A model generated the notes under the pieces. The model ran no database searches. It was not told the DNA's origin and saw only the letters and a program-made list of their open reading frames with translations. DNA of 64,000 bases, taken from Rubellimicrobium aerolatum. Lineage in GTDB: Bacteria; Pseudomonadota; Alphaproteobacteria; Rhodobacterales; Rhodobacteraceae. The DNA lies in assembly GCF_017872975.1 (NCBI RefSeq), contig NZ_JAGGJP010000002.1:124001-188000 (forward strand), given 5' to 3'. Positions 1 through 8,373 of the stretch are shown here, in pieces (position 1 is the stretch's first letter; each line of letters starts with the position of its first letter). Position numbers and translations under genes: made by a program.

Positions 1-134
1 ATCAGCAGCCGCAGGATGGGCTTGAGGAGGAGGATGCCGGCGATGGCGGCCAGGACGAAGGTCGTGGTCAGCATCAGGGCGAGATCGCCGGGGGCCAGGT
101 CGAGCAGCCGGTCGCGCCACGCCGAGAGGTCCAT
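1..134 (-). CDS. N-terminal fragment of a membrane protein, cut by the window edge
   Basis: Only the first 44 codons are visible, read leftwards from an ATG at 132-134. They encode a short amphipathic start (MDLSAWRDRLLDLAPGD) followed by a hydrophobic stretch of about 20 residues (LMLTTTFVLAAIAGILLL) that looks like a first membrane segment. The gene is divergent from the TAXI solute-binding gene at 255. The family cannot be named from so little sequence; an inner-membrane channel or transport protein is possible but unproven. Confidence 0.5.
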   Translation of the reverse strand, partial: MDLSAWRDRLLDLAPGDLALMLTTTFVLAAIAGILLLKPILRLL

Positions 135-254
135 GCCACACTCCGGGTTCCGCCCTGGATGCTAGACAAAGCCGCATGGGACGCAAGCCCGGGCTTCCGC
201 AGCGGCAAGAGGATCGTCTAGGCTTGCACGTCCGGCGGGCGAAGGAGGGGCGGC

Positions 255-1226
255 GTGGGGGCAGGGGCGAGGGGCCGGTGGGCGGCCTGGGCGGTGGCGG
301 CGGCGGCGCTCCTGGGGTCGGGGGGCGCGGCGGCGCAGGAGATGACCGTCTACTCGATCGGCACGGCCGACCTCGACGGCGGCTACTGGCGGGTGGCCGA
401 GGCGCTCTGCCGGCTCGCCAACGAGGCCACGGGGCCACGGGCGCGCTGCTCGCCCGAGACGACGCCGGGCTCGATCTACAACCTGCTGGCGCTGCGGCAG
501 GGGCAGCTCGACCTCGCCATCGTCCAGTCCGACTGGCAGCGCGCCGCCTGGGAGGGGCGGCCCCCGCTCGACGCGCCCATGACCGAGCTGCGGAGCGTGC
601 TCTCGCTCCACGAGGAGCAGGCGACGCTCCTGGCGCGCGGCGGCGCGGGCATCGCGGGCTTCGGCGACCTCCGGGGGCGGCGGCTGGACCTCGGGCCCCC
701 GGCCTCGGGGCGGCGGGCGACGCTCGCGCAGCTCATGGCGGCCTTCGGGATCGGCGCGGAGGACCTCGCCGGGACCGTGGAGCTGGCCACGGCCTCCTCC
801 CTGGACCAGCTCTGCGCGGGCAGCATCGACGCCGCCCTCCTCGTGGTGGGCCATCCCAGCGCGGCGGTGGCCCGCGTGCTGGCCGAATGCGACGTGGCGC
901 TGGTGCCGGTGGCGGGGCCCGAGCTGGCGGGCCTGCTGGAGCGGGGCGACCTCGCCGCCTCGCGGGTGCCGGCGGCGGCCTATGGGCTGGCCGGGCCGGA
1001 CCGGCCCACCGTGGCGGTGCGGGCGACCGTGGTCGCGCGGGCGGACGCCGACCCGGTGGTGGTCGGGGCCTTCGTGCGCGCGGCGCTGCGCGGCCTGCCC
1101 CGCCTGCGGCGCGAGGAGCCGCTGCTCGCCGGGCTCGGCCCCGACGCCATGCGGGACGCCGGCCTGACCGCGCCGCTCCATCCGGCGGCGGCGGCGGCCT
1201 TCGCCGGGGAGCGGAGCGCGGACTGA
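255..1226 (+). CDS. TAXI family TRAP transporter solute-binding protein
   Basis: Periplasmic substrate-binding component of a TAXI-type TRAP importer, which hands a small organic acid or amino acid to a DctM-like fused permease. The 323-residue product has a signal peptide (about residues 1-27, ending AAAQE). The mature part begins with the family hallmark YSIGTADLDGGYWRVAEALC and continues with the typical TPGS-YNLLALRQGQLDLAIVQSD block. The start is a GTG at 255 preceded by a strong GAAGGAGGGG ribosome site; no ATG in frame fits. No TRAP permease gene lies beside it in the window, so the partner must be elsewhere or beyond the left edge. The ligand cannot be predicted. Confidence 0.85.
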   Translation: MGAGARGRWAAWAVAAAALLGSGGAAAQEMTVYSIGTADLDGGYWRVAEALCRLANEATGPRARCSPETTPGSIYNLLALRQGQLDLAIVQSDWQRAAWEGRPPLDAPMTELRSVLSLHEEQATLLARGGAGIAGFGDLRGRRLDLGPPASGRRATLAQLMAAFGIGAEDLAGTVELATASSLDQLCAGSIDAALLVVGHPSAAVARVLAECDVALVPVAGPELAGLLERGDLAASRVPAAAYGLAGPDRPTVAVRATVVARADADPVVVGAFVRAALRGLPRLRREEPLLAGLGPDAMRDAGLTAPLHPAAAAAFAGERSAD

Positions 1227-1303
1227 CACGGCCCGCGCTTCCAGCCCTCACGGCGCGCGACCGCCCCTCCCCCTTCGGCCCGGGCGATGCTACCTCGGGG
1301 CCC

Positions 1304-2092
1304 ATGCTCTCCTACCAGCACGGCTACCACGCCGGGAACCTCGCCGATGTCCAGAAGCACGCCCTCCTCGCCTGGGCGCTGGCGGAGATGGCGCGCAAGG
1401 ACAAGCCGCTCTCCTATCTCGAAACCCACGCCGGTCGCGGCCTCTACGACCTCGCGGCCCCCGAGGCGATCAAGACCGGCGAGGCGCGGGCGGGCATCGA
1501 GCGGGTCGAGGGCTGGTTCCCCCCCGCCGACCCCTACGCCCGCGTGCTGCACCGGACGCGCCGGCTCCACGGCCCCCGCGCCTATCCGGGCTCCCCCCTC
1601 GTCGCGGCCCTGTCCCTGCGCCCGCAGGACCGCCTGACCCTGGCCGAGCTGCACCCGCGCGAGGGCGAGGCGCTGGAGCATCACCTCCTCCCCCATGGCG
1701 CGCGGGTGCTGCGGCAGGACGGCGCGCGCATGGCGCTGTCGCTCGCCCCGCCCGACCCGCGCCGGGGCCTCCTCCTGGTCGATCCCTCCTGGGAGGTGAA
1801 GGAGGAGTATGCCACGATCCCCGACCTGCTGGAGAAGGTGCACCGCCGCTGGAACGTCGGCGTCCTCCTGCTCTGGTATCCTCTCCTCGCCGACGACCGC
1901 CACCTCCCCATGCTCGCCCGGCTGGAACGGTCCTTCCCGCAGGCGCTCCGCCACGAGGTCCGCTTCCCGCCCGCGCGGCCGGGGCACGGCATGACGGGCT
2001 CGGGCGTCTTCGCCGTCAACCCGCCCTGGCGCATGGCCGAGCGCGCCGCCTGGCTGTCCGACCGCTTCGCGACGCTCCGACCCCTTTCCTGA
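1304..2092 (+). CDS. rlmJ: 23S rRNA (adenine(2030)-N6)-methyltransferase RlmJ
   Basis: S-adenosylmethionine-dependent methyltransferase that modifies A2030 of 23S rRNA. The 262-residue product opens with the diagnostic MLSYQHGYHAGNLADVQKH and carries YLETHAGRGLYDL, which forms the SAM-binding loop. The catalytic tetrapeptide region reads LLVDPSWEVKEEY, a D-P-S-W version of the usual DPPY motif. The C-terminal GMTGSGVFAVNPPW matches the family. The frame stays open upstream to position 176, but homology and length put the start at the ATG at 1304. The TerB-like gene follows after 28 bp on the same strand and may be co-transcribed. Confidence 0.93.
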   Translation: MLSYQHGYHAGNLADVQKHALLAWALAEMARKDKPLSYLETHAGRGLYDLAAPEAIKTGEARAGIERVEGWFPPADPYARVLHRTRRLHGPRAYPGSPLVAALSLRPQDRLTLAELHPREGEALEHHLLPHGARVLRQDGARMALSLAPPDPRRGLLLVDPSWEVKEEYATIPDLLEKVHRRWNVGVLLLWYPLLADDRHLPMLARLERSFPQALRHEVRFPPARPGHGMTGSGVFAVNPPWRMAERAAWLSDRFATLRPLS

Positions 2093-2120
2093 CCGCCCCC
2101 CGCGCCATATCTGCGGTGCC

Positions 2121-2564
2121 ATGTTCGAATCCCTCCTCCGCCGCCTCCTCGACCCCGCCCCCGCGACCCTGGCCGACCCCGACGCCCGCCTCGCGCTCGC
2201 GGCGCTGCTCGTGCGCGTCGCCCGCGCCGACGACCACTACACGCCGGCCGAGACCGCCCGCATCGACGCCGTGCTGCGCGCCCGCTTCGGCCTCTCGCCC
2301 TTCGAGGCCGTCCGCCTGCGGACCGGCGCCGAGACGCTGGAGGAGGAGGCCCCCGACACCGTGCGCTTCACCCGCGCCATCAAGGAGCACGTCCCCTACG
2401 ACGACCGCCTGGGCGTGATCGAGGCGCTCTGGGACGTGGCGCTGGCCGACGGCGCGCGCAGCGCCGACGAGGACGGGCTCCTGCGGCTGGTCGCGCCGAT
2501 GCTGGGGGTGGAGGACGCCGACAGCGCGCTGGCCCGCCAGCGGGTGGAGGCGCGGCGGGCCTGA
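2121..2564 (+). CDS. TerB-like (tellurite resistance TerB fold) protein
   Basis: A 147-residue all-helical soluble protein. It shows the TerB-type pattern of acidic helix ends (VRVARADDHYTPAETARID and WDVALADGARSADED) that in this fold coordinate metal or mediate contacts. Proteins of this size are common in Rhodobacterales and are usually left as TerB family with no proven role in tellurite resistance. It is 28 bp downstream of rlmJ on the same strand. A ter operon context is absent, so the function stays open. A second TerB-like domain occurs in the DnaJ-type protein at 55.7 kb. Confidence 0.82.
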   Translation: MFESLLRRLLDPAPATLADPDARLALAALLVRVARADDHYTPAETARIDAVLRARFGLSPFEAVRLRTGAETLEEEAPDTVRFTRAIKEHVPYDDRLGVIEALWDVALADGARSADEDGLLRLVAPMLGVEDADSALARQRVEARRA

Positions 2565-2712
2565 CCGCCCCGCCCGCTGCCTTGCCGCCCGTCGCCTTCC
2601 CCGCGGGCGGACCTGCCCGGCCGGCGGGCGATCCGGGGACCCCGGCCCGCCCCGCGGCCCCCTCCGCCCGCCCGTCACCCCACGTCACGGGCCCTTGCGC
2701 CCGAAATCGTTG

Positions 2713-2729
2713 CATTTGCCCGGCAAATG
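2713..2729. promoter_or_regulatory. 17-bp perfect palindrome upstream of the ABC importer operon
   Basis: CATTTGCC-C-GGCAAATG has 8-bp perfect arms around one base and is centred about 41 bp before the GTG start of the ATPase gene. It lies in a small AT-richer island inside a G+C-rich gap, which is what an operator or promoter element looks like. No regulator gene is adjacent, so the binding protein is unknown. Confidence 0.55.
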
Positions 2730-2761
2730 GCGTCAGCTTGCCCGGACACAGGGAAGCCAAC

Positions 2762-3541
2762 GTGACGACCAACGCCGCGCCGGTCCTCGAGATCCGCAAC
2801 CTCCACAAGGCCTACGGCCAGCTCGAAGTGCTCCGGGGCGTGGACATCACGGCCCCCCAGGGGCACGTCGTCGCCATGATCGGCTCCTCGGGCTCGGGCA
2901 AGTCCACGCTGCTGCGCTGCTGCAACCTCCTGGAGGACAGCCAGCAGGGCGAGGTGGTCTTCTGCGGCGAGCCCGTCCGATGGCGCGGCCAGGGCCAGTC
3001 CCGCCGCCCCGCCGACCGCGCGCAGGTGGTCCGCATCCGCACCAACCTGTCGATGGTGTTCCAGAGCTTCAACCTCTGGTCCCACCTCACGATCCTCCAG
3101 AACGTCATGGAGGCGCCCGTCACCGTGCTCCGGCGCGACCGCGCCGAGGTGGAGGCCGCCGCCCGCGCCTATCTCGACAAGGTCGGCATCGGCGACAAGG
3201 CCGACGCCTGGCCCGCCCAGTTGTCCGGCGGCCAGCAGCAGCGCGCCGCCATCGCGCGGGCGCTGTGCATGGAGCCCAGGGCGCTGCTGTTCGACGAGCC
3301 CACCTCCGCGCTCGACCCCGAGCTGGAGCAGGAGGTCGTCCGCGTCATCAAGGCGCTGGCCGCCGAGGGGCGGACCATGCTCATCGTCACCCACGACATG
3401 AGGCTCGCGGCGGATGTCGCCGATCATGTCGTGTTCCTCCACAAGGGCCGGATCGAGGAGGAAGGCCCTCCCGACCGGCTCTTCCGCGACCCCCGGACCG
3501 AGCGGCTCCGGGGCTTCCTGTCGGCCACGCAGGCCGCCTGA
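2762..3541 (+). CDS. ABC importer ATP-binding subunit (polar amino-acid type)
   Basis: Cytoplasmic ATPase of a polar amino-acid (HisP/GlnQ-like) importer. It has Walker A GSSGSGKST, Q-loop region VFQSFNLWSHLT, signature LSGGQQQR, Walker B ALLFDEPTSALDPE and switch His in IVTHDMRLA. The chosen start is the GTG at 2762, behind GGGAAGCCAAC and giving 259 residues, the usual length. An in-frame ATG further upstream would add about 60 low-complexity Pro/Ala residues. It is the first gene of an apparent operon with the binding protein and two permeases, followed by a glutamine-synthetase-like ligase. Confidence 0.93.
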   Translation: MTTNAAPVLEIRNLHKAYGQLEVLRGVDITAPQGHVVAMIGSSGSGKSTLLRCCNLLEDSQQGEVVFCGEPVRWRGQGQSRRPADRAQVVRIRTNLSMVFQSFNLWSHLTILQNVMEAPVTVLRRDRAEVEAAARAYLDKVGIGDKADAWPAQLSGGQQQRAAIARALCMEPRALLFDEPTSALDPELEQEVVRVIKALAAEGRTMLIVTHDMRLAADVADHVVFLHKGRIEEEGPPDRLFRDPRTERLRGFLSATQAA

Positions 3542-3574
3542 CACGAACCGCTCGACAGCACAGGGAACCACAGA

Positions 3575-4315
3575 ATGACTCGACTTCTCCTCGCCTCGGT
3601 CCTGGCGCTCGCCGCCGGCGGAGCCTTCGCCCAGGACGTGGTGCGGATCGGCACCGAGGGCGCCTACCCGCCCTACAACTTCCTCGACGACGCGGGGAAC
3701 CTCGACGGCTTCGAGATCGAGCTCGGGCGCGAGATCTGCGCCCGCGCCCAGCTCACCTGCGAGTTCGTCCAGAACGACTGGGATTCGATCATCCCCAACC
3801 TCGTGTCCGGCAACTACGACGTCATCATGGCCGGCATGAGCATCACCCCCGAACGGGACGAGGTGATCGACTTCACCCAGGACTACTACCCGCCGACCGC
3901 CTCGGCCTATGTCGCGCGCTCGCCCGACGTGGATGTGACCGCCGCCACCGTCGCCGCCCAGTCCACGACCATCCAGGCCGGCTACATCGCCACCACCGGG
4001 GCGACGCTGGTGGAATACGCCACCCCCGAGGAGACCGTCGCCGCCGTCCGCAACGGCGAGGCCGACGCGGTGTTCGCCGACTACGACTTCCTCGTGCCCA
4101 TCGTCGAGGCCTCGGGCGGCGATCTGGCCTTCGTGGGCGAGGGCGTGCCCCTCGGCGGCGGCATCGGCGCCGGCCTGCGCGAGAGCGACGCGGGCTTGCG
4201 CGACGCGCTCGACGGCGCCATCGCCGCCATGAAGGCGGACGGCACGCTGAATGCCCTGCTCGGCAAGTGGTTCCCCGGCGAGGAGCCCCCGAGCTACGAC
4301 GCCGCCACCCAGTAG
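3575..4315 (+). CDS. ABC importer periplasmic substrate-binding protein
   Basis: A 246-residue periplasmic protein with a signal peptide cleaved after GGAFAQ (about residue 20). The mature form belongs to the type 3 solute-binding family of amino-acid importers: RIGTEGAYPPYNFLDD at the N-terminus, then GFEIELGREIC, the NDWDSIIPNLVSGNYDVIM block and the ITPERDEVIDFT signature. Ligand-contact Arg and Asp residues typical of amino-acid or opine binders are present, but the ligand cannot be fixed. It lies 33 bp after the ATPase gene, and a strong hairpin just downstream may raise its expression over that of the permeases. Confidence 0.92.
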   Translation: MTRLLLASVLALAAGGAFAQDVVRIGTEGAYPPYNFLDDAGNLDGFEIELGREICARAQLTCEFVQNDWDSIIPNLVSGNYDVIMAGMSITPERDEVIDFTQDYYPPTASAYVARSPDVDVTAATVAAQSTTIQAGYIATTGATLVEYATPEETVAAVRNGEADAVFADYDFLVPIVEASGGDLAFVGEGVPLGGGIGAGLRESDAGLRDALDGAIAAMKADGTLNALLGKWFPGEEPPSYDAATQ

Positions 4316-4324
4316 GAAAGGACC

Positions 4325-4348
4325 GGGACGCCCCCTCGCGGGCGTCCC
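4325..4348 (+). promoter_or_regulatory. Intra-operon hairpin behind the binding-protein gene
   Basis: GGGACGCCC (4325-4333), a 6-base loop and GGGCGTCCC (4340-4348) make a perfect 9-bp stem 9 bp after the binding-protein stop codon and 78 bp before the first permease start. There is no T tract. Such structures often protect upstream mRNA or attenuate downstream genes, giving excess binding protein. Confidence 0.6.
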
Positions 4349-4426
4349 ACCCCCCGCCATGAGCCTCCGACGCCCCCGGATCGAGACCGCCGCCCCCCGC
4401 GCCGCCCAGCACGGAGCCCGCGCCTG

Positions 4427-5323
4427 ATGCTGCCCGACTGCTCCGACCCGTCCGCGCTCTCCGGCCTGTCGTGGCTGGCCTGCTACCTCACGACCGGCAA
4501 GCACCTGAACTTCTACGGCTCCTTCGGGACGGTGCTCCTGCTGCTGCTCGTGACCGCGCCGGTCGCGCTGGCCCTGGGCTTCGGCGGCGCGATGCTCGCC
4601 CGCTCGCGGGTCGCGCCGCTGTCGTGGATCGGCCGGGCCTACATCGCCGTCGTGCGCGGCGTGCCCGACATCGTGTTCTTCCTGTTCTTCGTGATCGCGC
4701 TCGACCAGGGGCTCGAATACCTCCGCCACCGGATCAAGTGCCCGGACTGGGACGGGCCCGTCTACCGGGGCAGCGACTTCGTGGTCTGCGACGCCGCCAA
4801 GCTGCCGCTGTCGAACGCCCCCCAATGGTTCCACGAGGCCTACGGCTTCGCCCTCGCCGTCCTGACCTTCGCCATCGTCTTCGGCGCCTTCGCGGCCAGC
4901 GTCCTCTTCGGCGCGATGAAGGCCGTCCCCCGCGCGCAGATGGAAACCGCCGAGGCCTACGGCATGACCCACGCCCAGGCCTTCTGGCGCGTCCTCGTCC
5001 CGCAGATGTGGGTCTACGCGCTGCCGGGCCTGTCGAACCTCTGGCTGGTGCTGGTCAAGGCCAGCCCCCTCCTGTTCCTCCTCGGCGTGGAGGACATCGT
5101 CTACTGGGCCCGCGACCTCGGTGGCTCCAAGACCCCGCAGTTCACCGACTACCCGCACGGCGACTGGCGGATGTGGTACTTCCTGTTCCTGCTCTGCTTC
5201 TACCTCGCCTTCACCCGCCTGTCCGAGATCGCGCTCGACCGCCTGATGCGCCGGCTCACCCACGGGCAGGCCATCGCCGGCGGCGAGGCGCAGCGCAAGG
5301 CGGCGCTGGGGGGCGCGGCATGA
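4427..5323 (+). CDS. ABC importer permease subunit 1 (HisQ/HisM type)
   Basis: Inner-membrane permease of 298 residues with about five hydrophobic segments. The cytoplasmic coupling loop of amino-acid permeases is recognisable: TAEAYGMTHAQAFWRVLVPQMW (EAA motif). An extra periplasmic stretch around residues 100-130 (CPDWDGPVY...CDAAKLPL), with cysteines, is longer than in standard HisQ. It overlaps the second permease by an ATGA junction, so the two are translationally coupled and probably form a heterodimer. Confidence 0.88.
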   Translation: MLPDCSDPSALSGLSWLACYLTTGKHLNFYGSFGTVLLLLLVTAPVALALGFGGAMLARSRVAPLSWIGRAYIAVVRGVPDIVFFLFFVIALDQGLEYLRHRIKCPDWDGPVYRGSDFVVCDAAKLPLSNAPQWFHEAYGFALAVLTFAIVFGAFAASVLFGAMKAVPRAQMETAEAYGMTHAQAFWRVLVPQMWVYALPGLSNLWLVLVKASPLLFLLGVEDIVYWARDLGGSKTPQFTDYPHGDWRMWYFLFLLCFYLAFTRLSEIALDRLMRRLTHGQAIAGGEAQRKAALGGAA

Positions 5324-6123
5324 GCTGCTGGGACACCCTCGGGGCCTACGCCCTCCGCTCGCTGGGCTACGGCGAACGGGCGCTGCCCACCACCGACTTC
5401 ACGCTCTGCCAGCAGGCGACGCTGATCGGCTCGGGGATGATCTGGAACCTCTACTTCGGCGCGGTCGCGCTCGGCGCCGGCTTCGTCCTCGCGGTCGCCG
5501 TGGCGCTGGCGCGGACCTCGGACAGCCCCTGGCTGCGCCGCCCGGCCGGCTGGTTCATCTTCCTGTTCCGGGGCTCGCCGCTCTTCATCCAGTTCTTCTT
5601 CGCCTATTTCCTGTTCCTGTCGCTCAAGGGCCGCTTCGACTGGGCCGACCCGCTCACCTCGGCCTGGCTCGGCGCGACGCTGGTGCTGTTCCTCAACACC
5701 GCCGGCTACTCGGCCGAGATCTTCCGCGGCGCGCTCCAGGCGATCCCGCGCGGCGACCTGGAGGCGGCGGACGCCTACGGCCTGACCGGCTGGACCAAGT
5801 TCCGCCGCATCACCTTCCCGACCATGCTGCGCCTCGCCTGGCCCGCCTACACCAACGAGGCGATCTTCCTCTTCCACGCCACGGCGCTGGTGTTCGTCTC
5901 GGGCTTCCCGGCGATCCAGCAGAAGGGGGACGCGCTCTACTACGCGCAGTACTTCGCCGACAAGACCTTCAACCCCTTCGTCCCCTACCCCATCCTCGCG
6001 GGGTATTTCATCCTCGTGACCCTATCCATCGTGGGCCTGTTCTGGCTCGGGTCGCAGAGGCTCAACCGCCACCTGCCCTCCCCCTCGGGACGCTGGAGGG
6101 CCAAGTTCCAGGTGATCCGATGA
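5320..6123 (+). CDS. ABC importer permease subunit 2 (HisM type)
   Basis: A 267-residue inner-membrane permease pairing with the preceding subunit. Several hydrophobic helices are visible, and the EAA coupling loop reads EAADAYGLTGWTKFRRITFP. The ATG at 5320 overlaps the stop of the upstream permease (ATGA), which fixes the start; the same frame is open further upstream but only as a shadow. A glutamine-synthetase-like ligase begins 72 bp downstream, which links uptake to gamma-glutamylation of the imported amine. Confidence 0.9.
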   Translation: MSCWDTLGAYALRSLGYGERALPTTDFTLCQQATLIGSGMIWNLYFGAVALGAGFVLAVAVALARTSDSPWLRRPAGWFIFLFRGSPLFIQFFFAYFLFLSLKGRFDWADPLTSAWLGATLVLFLNTAGYSAEIFRGALQAIPRGDLEAADAYGLTGWTKFRRITFPTMLRLAWPAYTNEAIFLFHATALVFVSGFPAIQQKGDALYYAQYFADKTFNPFVPYPILAGYFILVTLSIVGLFWLGSQRLNRHLPSPSGRWRAKFQVIR

Positions 6124-6195
6124 CATGGCCCCCACGGTGGTAAGCCGTCGGCCCGACACGCCCTGACAACCTTGCCCAAACCCAACAGGTGACCC

Positions 6196-7527
6196 ATGAG
6201 CTGGCTCGACCAGCACCCGGAGGTCCGCGCCGTCCGCTGCGGCGCCATCGACCTCAACGGCCAGGCGCGCGGCAAGCGCGTCCCCGTCCGCTTCGCCCGC
6301 AAGATCGAGGAGGACGGCACCCGCTTCCCCCTCTCGGTCCTCAACCTCGACATCTGGGGCGAGGACGTGGAGGACTCCCCCCTCGTCTTCGAGATCGGCG
6401 ACCCCGACGGGGTGCTCCGGCCCACCGAGCGCGGCTACGTCCCGATGCCCTGGCTCCAGGTGCCCTCGGCGCTCCTGCCGATGTGGATGTTCACCGAGGA
6501 CGGCCAGCCCTTCGACGGCGACCCCCGCCACGCCCTGCGGGCGGTGGTGGACCGCTACAGGGCGCGCGGCCTCACCCCCTGCGTCGCCACCGAGATGGAG
6601 TTCTACCTCGTGGACGACTCCGGCTCCGAGATCCGCCAGCCCCCCTCCCCCCGCTCCGGCAAGCGCCGCCCGGGGGCCGAGATCCTGTCCCTGCGGGCGC
6701 TGGACGCCTTCGACCTGTTCTTCAACGACCTGTATGACGCCTGCGACGCCATGGACATCCCGGCCGAGGCGGCGATCAGCGAGGTCGGCCTGGGCCAGTT
6801 CGAGATCAACCTGAGCCACGTCCCCGACGCGCTCAAGGCCGCCGACGACGCCTGGCTGTTCAAGCAGCTCGTGCGCGGCCTCGCCCGCAACCACGGCTTC
6901 GCCGCGAGCTTCATGGCCAAGCCCTACGAGGACTACGCCGGCAACGGCCTCCACACCCACTTCTCGGTGCTGGACGCCGAGGGGCGCAACGTCTTCGCCG
7001 ACGGCACCCACGAGGGGACGCCGCTCCTCCACAACGCCATCGCCGGCTGCCTCAAGGGCATCCCGGAACTGGCGCTGGTCTTCGCCCCCCACGCCAACAG
7101 CTACGAACGGCTGGTCCCGGAATCCCACGCCCCCACCGGCATCTGCTGGGCCTACGACAACCGCACCGCCTCGGTCCGCGTCCCCGGCGGCAGCCTCGGG
7201 GCGCGGCGGGTGGAGCATCGGGTGGCGGGCGGCGACGTGAACCCCTACCTGTTCCTCGCCGCCGTCCTCGGCTCGGCGCTGGTGGGCATCGAGGACGGCC
7301 TCCAGCCGCCGCCGCCGATCATCGGCAACGCCTACGAGCAGGACATGGCCCAGATCCCCGACACCTGGGAGCAGGCCATCGACGCCTTCGAGCACAGCGC
7401 CTTCGCCCGCCGCGTCTTCGCCCCGCAGATCATCGACAACTTCGTCATGACCAAGCGGCAGGAGCTCCACTACATGAAGGAGCTGACCCCCCGTCAGCAG
7501 CTCGAACTGTATCTCGACACCGTCTGA
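6196..7527 (+). CDS. Glutamine synthetase family protein (gamma-glutamyl-amine ligase-like), copy 1
   Basis: A 443-residue member of the glutamine synthetase superfamily. It keeps the ATP/metal-binding signature ATEMEFYLVD, the ammonia/amine-site region HTHFSVLDAEG and the NPYLFLAAVLGS block. It lacks the extra regions of the housekeeping GlnA and resembles PuuA-type enzymes that join glutamate to a primary amine. The start ATG follows AACAGGTGACCC, an acceptable ribosome site. It begins MSWLDQHPE, very like the second paralogue at 9482 (MSWLDKIPA). Position directly after an importer suggests it acts on the imported compound; the real substrate is not predictable. Confidence 0.85.
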   Translation: MSWLDQHPEVRAVRCGAIDLNGQARGKRVPVRFARKIEEDGTRFPLSVLNLDIWGEDVEDSPLVFEIGDPDGVLRPTERGYVPMPWLQVPSALLPMWMFTEDGQPFDGDPRHALRAVVDRYRARGLTPCVATEMEFYLVDDSGSEIRQPPSPRSGKRRPGAEILSLRALDAFDLFFNDLYDACDAMDIPAEAAISEVGLGQFEINLSHVPDALKAADDAWLFKQLVRGLARNHGFAASFMAKPYEDYAGNGLHTHFSVLDAEGRNVFADGTHEGTPLLHNAIAGCLKGIPELALVFAPHANSYERLVPESHAPTGICWAYDNRTASVRVPGGSLGARRVEHRVAGGDVNPYLFLAAVLGSALVGIEDGLQPPPPIIGNAYEQDMAQIPDTWEQAIDAFEHSAFARRVFAPQIIDNFVMTKRQELHYMKELTPRQQLELYLDTV

Positions 7528-7546
7528 GCCGCCCCCTTCCCCCGGC

Positions 7547-7570
7547 GCAAGTCCCTGCCAAGGGACTTGC
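7547..7570. terminator. 10-bp perfect hairpin between ligase and acetyltransferase genes
   Basis: GCAAGTCCCT (7547-7556), loop GCCA, AGGGACTTGC (7561-7570). The stem is perfect and starts 20 bp after the ligase stop codon. It has no T tract, so it may be a weak terminator, an mRNA-stabilising end or an attenuator in front of the acetyltransferase gene at 7603. Confidence 0.5.
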
Positions 7571-7602
7571 CCACCGCCGCGCGCAGCGCACCGGACCCCC
7601 GC

Positions 7603-8166
7603 ATGACCGCCTTCGACCTCGCCCCCACCCTCGAATCCCCGGCCCTCCGCCTCCGCCCCCTCGCCGCCTCCGACCGCGACGCCCTCCACGCCGCCGCCAG
7701 CGACCCCGGGACCTGGGCCGGCCACCCCGCCCGCGACCGCCACCTCCGCGCGGCCTTCGACCCCTACTTCGACGTTCTCCTGAAGGCGGGCGGCACCCTC
7801 GCCGTCATCGACCGCGCCTCGAACCGCATCATCGGCGCGTCCCGCTTCTACGTCCCGCCCGACCGGCCCGAATCCATCGCCATCGGCTTCACCTTCCTCG
7901 ACCGCGCCCACTGGGGTGGCGCGGTGAACCGCGAGATGAAGCGCCTCATGCTCGCCCACGCCTTCCAGACCTTCCCCGAGGTCTGGTTCCACATCGCCCC
8001 CACCAACCTCCGCTCCCGGCGCGCCACCGCCAAGCTCGGCGCCCTCCACGACCACGACGCCGTGCTCGACCTCGCCGGGATGCCGGCCGAGTGGACCTGC
8101 TGGCGCCTCACCCGCGCGGCCTGGGAGGCCAACGACGACGCCGCGCGGGCCGTCCCCGCCCGGTAG
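7603..8166 (+). CDS. GNAT family N-acetyltransferase (RimJ/RimL-like)
   Basis: Acetyl-CoA-dependent N-acetyltransferase of 187 residues. The N-terminal ESPALRLRPLAASDRDALHAAASDPGTW is the RimJ/RimL opening. The middle (SIAIGFTFLDRAHWGGAVNREMKRLMLAHAF) and the NLRSRRATAKLGA stretch are the usual acetyl-CoA and substrate-side motifs. The ATG at 7603 was chosen over a TTG at 7567, which lies in the hairpin. The target, protein N-terminus or small amine, is unknown. It sits inside the gamma-glutamyl cluster but the link is only positional. Confidence 0.83.
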   Translation: MTAFDLAPTLESPALRLRPLAASDRDALHAAASDPGTWAGHPARDRHLRAAFDPYFDVLLKAGGTLAVIDRASNRIIGASRFYVPPDRPESIAIGFTFLDRAHWGGAVNREMKRLMLAHAFQTFPEVWFHIAPTNLRSRRATAKLGALHDHDAVLDLAGMPAEWTCWRLTRAAWEANDDAARAVPAR

Positions 8167-8214
8167 GCAAGGCCCGCCCCGCCCGCCGCCAAGGCGAACC
8201 CGGCCCGGTCCTTC

Positions 8215-8237
8215 GCAGGGTGGGGCTCCACCCCGCC
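8215..8237 (+). repeat. Single REP-like palindrome
   Basis: GCAGGGTGGGGCTCCACCCC is one half of the REP-like doublets seen at 25.0 and 54.1 kb. The core GGGTGG-GGCT-CCACCC is a 6-bp stem. It lies about 50 bp after the stop codon of the acetyltransferase gene. Confidence 0.6.
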
Positions 8238-8270
8238 GCGCGCCGGCGGCCCCCCACGCCCGCGCCGCCC

Positions 8271-8295
8271 TCTCAACTTGGCCCAAATACGCAAG
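8271..8295 (-). repeat. Short conserved intergenic motif (GCGTATTTGGGCCAAGTTGAGAG)
   Basis: Read on the minus strand, CTTGCGTATTTGGGCCAAGTTGAGAG recurs almost unchanged at 56986-57012 (one extra base). A looser version occurs near 13706. The function is unknown. It may be a 3-prime-end element typical of Rhodobacterales genomes. Confidence 0.5.
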
Positions 8296-8373
8296 CCCCG
8301 CCTCCGCCCGCGCCGCGCGCTGCAGGGATGGCCCCCCGCCCACGCCAGCGGAGCCGCCGCTTCCCGGTCCCCC

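Noticed and set aside
176-2092. A 638-codon frame joining upstream sequence to rlmJ
   Set aside because: Only the part from 1304 has homology; the upstream part is the shadow of the TAXI gene.
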